A DNA stretch of 64,000 nucleotides from Scolanthus callimorphus (Eukaryota > Cnidaria > Anthozoa > Actiniaria > Edwardsiidae). The notes beneath the pieces are model-generated. The model did not search any database and was not told the origin of the DNA. It saw nothing but the letters and a program-made list of their open reading frames with translations. The stretch's first letter is position 1, and each line of letters begins with the position of its first letter. Made by a program: the position numbers and the translations under genes. This document shows, piece by piece, positions 57,047 through 64,000 of this stretch. Where the stretch lies: the NCBI GenBank assembly GCA_033964015.1, contig CM066925.1, forward strand, positions 2,803,199 through 2,867,198, given 5' to 3'.

Positions 57047-58299
57047 TCTAAAGAACTAGAAATGGTCTCGCGCGAAATCAAAACAGAAATTCAAAAAACT
57101 AAAAACATAGCGTTTCCGTTTGAAGACTCAAGAATGCACTAAACATTAACTCCAAGGGATTAGTAACTCCGTGGAAAAAGTAAAACAAGGGTCAAAATAG
57201 CTGCTGACGACTATGTTCTGTGTTTTTCGAATTTTGCCACTTTCCAGTAGAGCAGAAATCTGCCTTCTGTTTTCCGAAGCCCGTCATGTTTGGTATCAGA
57301 ACAAAGCTGCTTCCTTCGGCCATGGCTTCCCGCCTTCCGATCTTTTCTTCGGTAAACAACGAGTGAGAAACGAGCTACCGAAGTGGATTGTCGGATGAAT
57401 CCGCAAATTAGTCACCAGGCTACCAAAAAGGCCTCACGTCCGAGCCCCAAAGCTGCCACGATTCAACGTACTGTTTTGGCGCGCGTTTATGCCCGCCGTG
57501 TTGTGACGTCATAGTGACGTACTATGTGACAAACACGAGGAGTAACCCCTACAGTCCCAAACTGAAAAAACTACAATTTTGATTTTATACAACATCGTCA
57601 TGGTACCTGCTTCGATACATTCATTGCCTGGCTGTTTGAATCTCACTAACTTTGACCATATATGGTCAATTGGCGGGAAATTTGAATTTCATTGATTAGC
57701 TGTAACTTCTTGCCATTTTATCCGATTGAGACGGGGTTTTCACTGTATATATGCTCTTCGTGCAGGAAACAATATCTATAACATTTGAACAAGGTTTAAC
57801 ACATTTCTAGCGCTGTTACTAAAAATAGATGCCACTTATGACGTCATGATATCAAAAAACGTCAAAAATAACCTTACATTTGGATTTTTATGTAGAAAAA
57901 ATTGCCTACATAACATTTTATTATGTTTAGCCTTACTTGTAATAGAAATTGCTTCTCTGTGAGCCAAAATAAATTTCAAGATGCTTCCAGGAGGAAAAGC
58001 CCTAGCAACCGACCATCGTGTTAACTCTAACTTAAAATGGTTTGAATCTTTAAATGACAAACTTTTTACGGGATGGCCCGGTTGACGTAGTCGCACAGTA
58101 AACTGACCTTTTCAAAACTTTTGAAAACCACAATGCGATAGTTGTAGCTCCCAATCAGGCCTTGGGTATAGCTCTCCCTTGGAACCCCAACCCGGAGGAA
58201 TTCCTGTGCTGGATGCGTGAATATAATGGATATTTGACTATTTGGTGAAGCTTACTTACACGATTCTTCCTGCACTAGAATGAGCAGGTTCTAATTAAC

Positions 58300-58425
58300 A
58301 GGGATTTTTTTTAGAAACCCATCCAGGGGAAAAGCTGAATTTCCCATGGTAGAAGAGACGTGTGCCTTGGGACATTCAGCTTTTTCCCATGGATGGGTTT
58401 CTGCAGAAATTCCCTGTGTAATGAA
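58300..58425. repeat. fold-back repeat, unit C copy (shortened)
   Basis: Same family as 34640-34780, lacking about 30 bp of the central part. Confidence 0.6.
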
Positions 58426-58461
58426 GCTATGGACAATGTCTACATGTACATGAACCTAAAC

Positions 58462-58919
58462 CTAAAGCATATCGGAGTCCATGAACTTATCCGGGTGATC
58501 CATATCCGATTTGGATCCCCGGAAGTCATCTTGATAGTACGATCCGTCGTGGTCGTTGTATGACGGGTAGTTATCCGGGTGATCCGGGTAGCGCGGGTAA
58601 CTCTTCTCCTCATCCGGGTACCTCGGGTAGCTTTTCTCATTATCCATGGGGTAGCTAGGATAGTCTCGCTCGTCCCGCGGGTAACGGGAATAGGTACGAT
58701 CCTCGTATGTTGGAGGACTGACGGGCTTTTCAGCGCTGTACACGATGGGCTTCTTTGATTGGGTGGAGTAGGTATGCGCGGGGGGACGTGCGGGTTGGCG
58801 TTTGTCACCACTAGAGCCCGCGCCACCTCCTCTCATCATGACCACGGCCAGAATGATGATAATTATGAGCGCGATCCCCAACAAGATGGACACAACAATA
58901 AGAGCGATGGTAACATCAT
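58462..58919 (-). CDS. last exon of the cholinesterase-like gene: transmembrane segment and cytoplasmic tail
   Basis: Acceptor GATTTTTCAG, entering in phase 1, which matches the donor of the exon at 59442-59638. A split Asp codon joins them (DMDDVTIAL). It encodes a membrane segment (TIALIVVSILLGIALIIIII), a basic stop-transfer region and a Tyr/Pro/Asp-rich tail with PPTY and YPRYP repeats, ending SDML-stop. The C-terminus could fit a PDZ pocket; that is weak inference. This is the parental copy of the orphan exons at 34820 and 42775. It would make the esterase a type I membrane protein with its catalytic domain outside the cell. Confidence 0.8.
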
Positions 58920-59441
58920 CTGAAAAATCAATATAAGAACTCTCATTGACAACAAATCTCTGGCGGTCTATGGTTACCTGTTTGCAAAGATATCTGAGGA
59001 AAGAAATCACTATCATGTTCAGCTTTTGGCAAAAAACGTGAGTGTACTATGTCCGCACGACCCCCTATAAGAGCGACTTTGGTACTCTGACAAATAATTA
59101 TAAACACAACATGGGACACATCTGTAGCCAGTTCTCAACCTTTCAAGTGCAAGGACGTGTTTTAAAAACTGGATTCGTTTACTCCTATTTAAAGAGCATG
59201 TGTCAGCCACTCCTTTGTTATTGTTTTCATTCGGTATTAGACGAATTACTTGTAGAAAATTTGAAATAACCATCTACGAACAAAGTTTTCTTCTTCATTT
59301 AACAAATTGAATCGAAAATATCGCACTACATTCCTTAAAAATCGGGCGATGACCTCGGCCTTGAAAATATTTGACCTCGGTCACGGTATTTCACGATCCG
59401 GACCTCCCAGCCGGTAAATAACATATATATATATATCTTAC

Positions 59442-59638
59442 CCATGTCTTTCTCTGGAGGCGGAGTAGGTCTTGGTCGTTCCTCTCGTACGCCAGTAGCT
59501 GGCATGAAGTCATTCCAAAACGCCATCTTCTGAACTCGAAGTTGCTTGAGAGGATTGACGAACCTCTGTAAGGCGAGGTAGTTCCCCTCTGCTATTGTGT
59601 ATAAAGGCCACTGATCTGAGCCAAGAACGTTCGGGGTT
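59442..59638 (-). CDS. penultimate exon of the cholinesterase-like gene: C-terminal end of the esterase fold
   Basis: A 197-bp exon, acceptor CCTCTACAG, donor GTAAGA; enters in phase 2 and ends in phase 1. It encodes GTPNVLGSDQWPLYT, YLALQ and KMAFWNDFMP, the closing helices of the carboxylesterase type-B domain as in cholinesterases, followed by a Pro-rich linker (RPRPTPPPEKD) to the membrane. Phases agree with both neighbouring exons. Confidence 0.85.
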
Positions 59639-60428
59639 CTGTAGAGGAAAAAGGTGACAACATTCTAATCCGAGAGAAAAAACTGGTTAGGTGTAGCTAT
59701 TGAAGGCGCTCAGTTGCTTGCAAAAAGCTCTTAGTAATGTTCGCATCGAAATTATGGTAAGTGATCGACTTTGCTTTAAAGTAAAAGAGATACAATCTTG
59801 GACAAAAAGTGTTGACAAACTTTAGCATCTATTGTGAATTCTCTCTCGTTGCCGTACAAGACCTATAAGCAGACATTTCCCCCGAATCATTGTTGATCCT
59901 TTTAGCATACAATTTGTTTCAGGGACCCCAGCCAAGAGAACAACATTGAAACAATGGAGAAAGGGGGATGAACTCTAAATGATTCAAGATATTTTCAGCA
60001 GGCCCTAGTCGTGCACTGAGATGTATGGGATGGAGAAACGACGCTAGCGCTCGAGTAGTGACCAATCTCTTAACTATGTTAATCAATTCATTCCTACATG
60101 TAATATAAACTCTACTCGGTGAAAAAAAGTAGCGCAAGCTCGTGTAACTAGTCAATAAACCATATTACAGAGACGGTTATGAAAACGTAGAAAAAACGAG
60201 ATCAAGAATCGAGGACTTATTGTAGGGTAGGTCTACCAGCTCAGCGGGTTTCTCAGTTTAATAGCTGATACAGAAAACGTGAGAGTTTTAATAGACCAAG
60301 AAGTATACTTTTTCGGGAAGGCAAACCCGTATTTGTAGAAACAAGGTCTGTTTTCTATCTTTTCCTGATCTAACGTTATTGCAACGAGTGTGACGTTTCT
60401 AGACACTAAAACACCCACCCGTGCTTAC
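59639..60428. other. intron, no feature seen
   Basis: Intron between the last two esterase-domain exons. I see neither a repeat nor an exon in it. Confidence 0.5.
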
Positions 60429-60595
60429 CCTGTTTTGATAAAGTTGATCCAGTAGTCCATGAAGCTCCTAGTTTGTTGGGAGATCACGGTAATAGTCGCG
60501 TTTGGAAACAGATGACGTAACTCGTACCCGTGTGGCACGCCCATCCAGGTCGGGTACGGTTTACCGTCGCCATCATTATTGTCACGAAACTCGGT
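60429..60595 (-). CDS. cholinesterase-like exon with the catalytic histidine
   Basis: A 167-bp exon, acceptor GCTCTATAG, donor GTAAGC; enters in phase 0, ends in phase 2. It encodes PTWMGVPHGYELRHLF, in which WMGVPHGYE matches the region around the catalytic His of acetylcholinesterases and related esterases, then SFMDYWINFIKTG, the conserved YWxNFxxTGxPN motif completed by the next exon. The predicted enzyme would hydrolyse carboxylic esters. The acyl preference cannot be judged because the exons with the serine nucleophile lie outside the window. Confidence 0.85.
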
Positions 60596-61260
60596 CTATA
60601 GAGCAAGGAAAACACTCCTAAGGCCGCGTTCACACATGAGGTTTCGCACACCTCCGATTTTGATAAGAGAATAGTACGTTACATGCACTAACCTTACTGA
60701 ACTATTTACAATTATTCCTCGAGCCCGAATGGGCTCTGAGTCAATAGCCAATGAGGCCGAGGCCGAATGGGCTATTGACTCAGAGGCATGAGGGCGAGAG
60801 GAACAATTGTTTTAGACGTCAAATCACAGTGTAGTAGGTCAATTTGTATAGCCAAGTGTTCTGGTTTGGTCATTTGCCATTTTCTGGCTTTCAAATCCGA
60901 CAGACACTTTTCGCTACTAGTAAATAAATCGCAGTCCGCATCTAGGGACCAGACAGGTCCACATCTGTAAACCGTATTTGAACACTATCCATATGATAAT
61001 TTGCGGTATACAAGTGCATACATTTCATTTCATTTCATTTACTAGTAGGCTATAACTTATAGTCTACTAGTACCTCGCCAATCAGAACACAGCATTGACG
61101 ATAGACCACTAGTGTGATTTGACTAGTCTACAATCACTGAGAAATAGTGAAATAGTTTGAAGTATAAAAACTATTTTCGTTTATAAGGTTTTTAAAATAT
61201 TTAATATTCATAATATTTTGGTTCGACAACCACCTCTGGTTTACAGGTTTGCCGTGTGTG
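60596..61260. other. intron with hairpin and repeat fragment
   Basis: A hairpin at 60733-60786 has arms CTCTGAGTCAATAGCC and GGCTATTGACTCAGAG. 60925-61015 is the dispersed repeat also seen at 13535-13632. A CATTT microsatellite at about 61021-61042 may be the tail of the adjacent LINE. Confidence 0.5.
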
Positions 61261-61268
61261 AAACTGGT

Positions 61269-62221
61269 TTAGAAATCACAGTTTTCCAAACCATTCTTGA
61301 ATTGACGTAAGGTGGTTGTCGAACGTAATTCGCTTGGAAGATTGTTCCAAAGTAACGCCCCACTGTAGCCAAAGGATCTCTTCATATAATTTGTCCGCGG
61401 CCTTGGTAAAGCTAGCTTATTATTACTATTTCTAAAATTGTAGGAGGTTTCGCGGGAGGAGAATATATCCTGGATATAGATGGGTGTTTGATTGTTAAGG
61501 GCTTCGAACATCAGGACAGCTTTTTGCTTAGCCCTTTGTACATGTACCCTGTCCCAGCCCAGCACACCGAGAACCCGATCAGAGCTAGCGTCGAAACTTG
61601 AATTAGTGATTATTCTAGCCGCTCTATTCTGGAGCTTTTGTAATTTATCAGATAGATGCATTGCAAGCCCATCCCATACTGAACTACAGTAATGGAGATG
61701 GGGCTCAATCAGCGCATTGTAGATTTTTATGGCTGTGCATCTGTTGATGAAGGGTCTGGTACGTTTTAAAGCTCCAATCCCTGATGAGATTTTTTTGGAA
61801 ATTTTCTCGATGTGTTTGGACCAGGACAGGGTATCATCAATGTGCAAACCTAGGGACCTTGTGTGGTGCACCTGCTTGATCTCGTTAACTTTTATGGAAA
61901 CGTTTATTTGTGACCCCGCAAGAGTTTGCAATCTCTGTCGTGACCCAATTAGCATAAAATCAGTTTTTGCTATGTTAAGACTCAATTTATTTGCGGCGAG
62001 CCAAGTGTTAATTTTCTCAAGGTCGTCGTTCATCACTTTTTGGAGATCTTCTAGGTCTTGACTACTAAAGCTGATGGTAGTATCATCAGCATACATGCGG
62101 GGAAATCCTACATCCAAACAATTTGGTAGGTCGTTTATGTATATTAAAAAGAGTAGCGGTCCAATTATACTACCCTGAGGTACACCGCACGAGATGTCCA
62201 GGGTACTAGAGTAGTGCCCAT
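61269..62221 (-). mobile_element. 5'-truncated non-LTR retrotransposon (LINE) reverse transcriptase
   Basis: The minus strand has an intact frame over about 950 bp. It begins inside the reverse transcriptase with GVPQGSIIGPLLFLIYINDL (about 62190-62130), then the catalytic YADD (YADDTTISFS). It goes on to the thumb (INTWLAANKLSLN, SLGLHIDDTLSW) and the C-terminal region ending LRQFKNGLENCDF-stop at 61269. This is the Jockey/CR1 superclade arrangement. Endonuclease and ORF1 are missing, so it is a 5'-truncated copy inside a cholinesterase intron. The intact remaining frame suggests it is fairly recent. Confidence 0.9.
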
Positions 62222-62318
62222 TTACTAGACACTGCTGTGTCTAGACACTGCTGTGTCTGTATACTGAGTGTTTTGTCCGTGTATAAATAAAGTCTGTCTG
62301 TCTGTCTGTCTGTCTGTT
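62222..62318 (+). repeat. retroelement-like tail with TCTG microsatellite
   Basis: CTAGACACTGCTGTGT is duplicated at about 62220-62260. It is followed by AATAAAG and about six TCTG units (62291-62317). This resembles the 3' tail of another retroelement on the plus strand abutting the truncated LINE end. Confidence 0.45.
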
Positions 62319-62328
62319 CTCATATATA

Positions 62329-62704
62329 GAGTCCTAAAGTGTGACGTCACAATTTTGAAAAATTTCGAATTTCAGATTTTAGTCCACTGAAAATGAAAGA
62401 CCAACTTCGAAGAACGTTGCATGCAAAAAATGAGGTGAATCGGTTGAAACGCGACTGAGCTATGGCCCAATGAATAAATAATTTTCTTTAACAAATCACT
62501 GTATTTGGACTCGGTTCATAACGTTATGAACTGAACCAATGTTTAAGAAAATTATGTATTCAGCGGGCCATATCTCGGTCGCGTTTCAACCGATTCACCT
62601 CATTTTTGGTGTGTAGCTTTCACTCGATATGCCCTTTTGAAATCAAGGAACAAATATTGCTAAATCGAAAATTTTGTTTTTGTGACGTCATCACTTTAGG
62701 ACTC
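62329..62704. mobile_element. MITE with long inverted repeats, TA-flanked
   Basis: 376 bp flanked by TA. The ends GAGTCCTAAAGTGTGACGTCAC and a near complement each carry a TGACGTCA-type palindrome near the tip. Inverted similarity extends through most of the element (AACCGATTCACCTCATTTTT-type words in both arms). There is no coding sequence. It lies in the cholinesterase intron. Confidence 0.75.
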
Positions 62705-62706
62705 TA

Positions 62707-63068
62707 TTGGTTTTGACGTGGCGAATTCATGGTAATGAATCATGGGCGCTTTGAGTTTGGGTGTTTCTGTATAATAAACTGGGGACCATCGAAGGGTCGT
62801 TGATTCCCACATTTGGTTTGTTACAACAAAATGACTGCAGGTGAGGCTATTGATCGGAAGTGTTGTGATTCTAGTATGGGTCGCAGTAAACAAGGAAAGT
62901 ATTCACTGTCCTCTGCCCTCCCCCATTGTAAGTACAGGAAAGTCTTCATAAGCGTCCAAGATGGCGGCGTTCAACGCGTTATTCATTTTCCATTTTTACA
63001 TATGGGTATGATGGTTCATCCTATTCATACGCGGTCACACTTAGGCACATATTGTGATATATCGACGA
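62707..63068. other. intron sequence, nothing recognised
   Basis: Contains CCAAGATGGCGGCG at about 62958 but no exon borders that I can support. Confidence 0.4.
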
Positions 63069-63216
63069 TATAGCGCTGTTCACGCTGACGTCATCCATTG
63101 TTATTAATGTGCCAACCAGAGATCGATTGGTTCACAGAACAAAGGGCGCTATTCAATCTACGGTTGGCACATTAGCATTAGAATGCCAATGTTGATAAAC
63201 AGTGAATAGTGCTATA
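63069..63216. repeat. MITE family 1, copy 2
   Basis: About 148 bp matching 5744-5892. The ends TATAGCGCTGTTCAC and GTGAATAGTGCTATA form terminal inverted repeats. Confidence 0.7.
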
Positions 63217-63492
63217 CCTTAGGGGTTGTTTTTGGGTTGCGTAACAAAGCTTCTTTTGTCTGGCAGAACGAATCATGATCAAATGCGAACTGAACACAAA
63301 GGTGTCAGTCTTGGAATGATTCTGACATCGGATTGAAACCTCTTAATTTTTATGTTTTATATTAGTCTTTCTCTGTGCCCGTGGCATCACAGGCATACCA
63401 AGCCAAACGGTAGTAACAACAAGAACAACCGTTCGAAATACTCGCGTTTCAGCCGCGTTTTGTCATGGAAATTACAACGTTTCAAGACCTAC

Positions 63493-63797
63493 CTGGTAAA
63501 AAAATACCCGCGCGCCCTTACTGGTAAAGGCGTTGGCTGATTCGATGGCAGGCGCTCTGTACACCGCATCAGTAATCATATTTAGATATTCATCACGAGT
63601 CTTGTTTTCATCATCCGGCTTGGTCCAGTCCGTGTACTCGAACACCGCCATGTTGGGCATTTTTCTATCTTGATGACGTATCCAGGTTTTCTGGTGGACT
63701 GTCTCGTTAAACACGGCTCTGCTGATGCCTTTACTGACATCTATGCCTTCGTTGATTCCTAAGTATAACCAAGTGACAGTCAAGCCTTCAAACATGA
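63493..63797 (-). CDS. cholinesterase-like exon with the region around the acidic triad residue
   Basis: A 305-bp exon, acceptor GAAGTATAG, donor GTAGGT; ends in phase 0, which fits the exon at 60429-60595. WLYLGINEG occupies the place of the catalytic Glu region of cholinesterases. MAVFEYTDWTKPDDENKTRD, TDAVYRAPAIESAN and the GARVFFYQ strand match the C-terminal half of the carboxylesterase type-B fold. Exons for the N-terminal half, including the serine nucleophile, are to the right of the window. Neuroligin-like proteins share YTDW but usually lack the catalytic residues; the His and Glu here favour an enzyme. Confidence 0.85.
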
Positions 63798-63849
63798 CTA
63801 TACTTCAAATAGTGTTTTTACGACAGTTCTTGGTTTGCATGACTGAATG

Positions 63850-63896
63850 GAAATGTGAATAAAGTATTGACTGATTGATTGATTGATTGATTGACG
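63850..63896 (+). repeat. retroelement-like tail with TTGA microsatellite
   Basis: GTGAATAAAGTATTGAC followed by about five GATT units. An AATAAA signal plus a tetranucleotide tail resembles a LINE or SINE 3' end. It sits in the intron upstream of the last visible esterase exon. Confidence 0.45.
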
Positions 63897-64000
63897 TCAC
63901 TGGTGGCCATGTTGGTGAACAGAAAGTTAATTTGCTCCCTTTGTTGTGTCCACTAGCATGGCCGCCGCGCTTTTGTGATTTTGTTCCCAAAAATAGATGA

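Larger units (their letters stand above)
53246..57500. other. 4.25-kb body bounded by inverted 33-bp sequences
   Basis: The left boundary CAGCGGGCATAAATGCGCGC continues CAAAGCAGTACGTT. The right boundary, read on the minus strand, is CGGCGGGCATAAACGCGCGC continuing CAAAACAGTACGTT. Each is followed inward by CpG-rich, promoter-like sequence (AAGATGGCGGCGCG at about 53330; GAAGCCATGGCCGAAGG on the minus strand at about 57325). The ends could be transposon termini or paired promoters. Confidence 0.5.
52520..58030. mobile_element. 5.5-kb insertion splitting unit C
   Basis: Units A and B read continuously through this point (ATTTGCTTAAAATGG). Here unit sequence stops after CTTA (52516-52519) and resumes with CTTA (58031-58034), a 4-bp duplication. 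The ends are weakly inverted (AGTTGACGCGGT at left; complement of the right end AGTTAACACGATGG). The interior has a MITE, a gene-like or transposon-like body bounded by 33-bp inverted repeats, and a CpG-free core. The inserted class is not recognised. Confidence 0.7.
44221..59430. repeat. tandem segmental duplication, unit C, expanded by insertions
   Basis: The third direct copy. Collinear with A and B from CGGAGTGTGATAATTGC to the repeat ending about 59430. It carries extra insertions at 47004-48208, 48388-49735, 49957-50208, 50254-50517 and 52520-58030. Its right end runs into the genuine cholinesterase penultimate exon, so this end is probably the ancestral arrangement. Confidence 0.9.

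Noticed and set aside
57213..57398. Plus-strand 61-codon frame
   Set aside because: No domain; the minus strand has a better start context (GCCATGGCC) and the region looks like a promoter.
63472..63795. Esterase exon as a complete small gene
   Set aside because: It is an internal exon: borders are AG/GT, the domain is partial, and phase matches 60429-60595.

Overview
This is animal nuclear DNA. Coding sequence is split into short exons with GT/AG borders, the secreted domains are metazoan (PAN/apple, EGF, D8C/uromodulin-like, cholinesterase-type esterase), and the intergenic DNA is crowded with retroelements and short inverted-repeat transposons. The domain mix and repeat style suggest a marine invertebrate, most likely an anthozoan cnidarian such as a coral. 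That taxonomic call is inference, not a database match. All host gene exons recognised with good support are on the minus strand.

Layout: 1-5.9 kb is repeat-rich with no recognised intact gene; it holds a degenerate tRNA-like sequence, a broken unknown ORF and one candidate exon. A 7.55-kb Ty3/gypsy-type LTR retrotransposon fills 5,917-13,467. Its two 215-bp LTRs read as identical and it is flanked by an ACTT target duplication, yet its Gag/Pol frames are interrupted by single-base shifts. 13.5-19.4 kb holds a degenerate satellite, a LINE fragment split by a MITE, and other repeats. From 28,303 down to 19,393 lie the first four recognisable exons of a secreted protein: signal peptide+PAN, EGF, EGF, D8C. 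Their splice phases agree. Several inverted-repeat transposons sit in the introns.

27,845 to about 59,430 is a tandem triplication. Each unit carries the first (PAN) exon of that gene, about 6.5 kb of intergenic DNA, and the last (transmembrane plus cytoplasmic tail) exon of the next gene. That next gene, 63,797 down to 58,462, is a cholinesterase-like membrane protein whose 5' exons lie beyond the window. The duplication crosses a gene boundary, so the inner copies are orphan exons. The middle unit (36,259-44,220) matches the third unit in its left half and the first unit in its right half, which is what unequal crossing-over in a two-copy array produces. Indel differences between units expose many transposon insertions with empty sites: TTAA-flanked, TA-flanked, TATGA-flanked and TTATTAT-flanked elements, and a 5.5-kb insertion with an almost CpG-free core in the third unit.

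I see no CRISPR array, operon, rRNA or intact tRNA gene. The most interesting signals are the hybrid tandem unit and orphan exons, the CpG desert inside the 5.5-kb insertion, and an LTR element with identical LTRs but repeated same-direction frameshifts.
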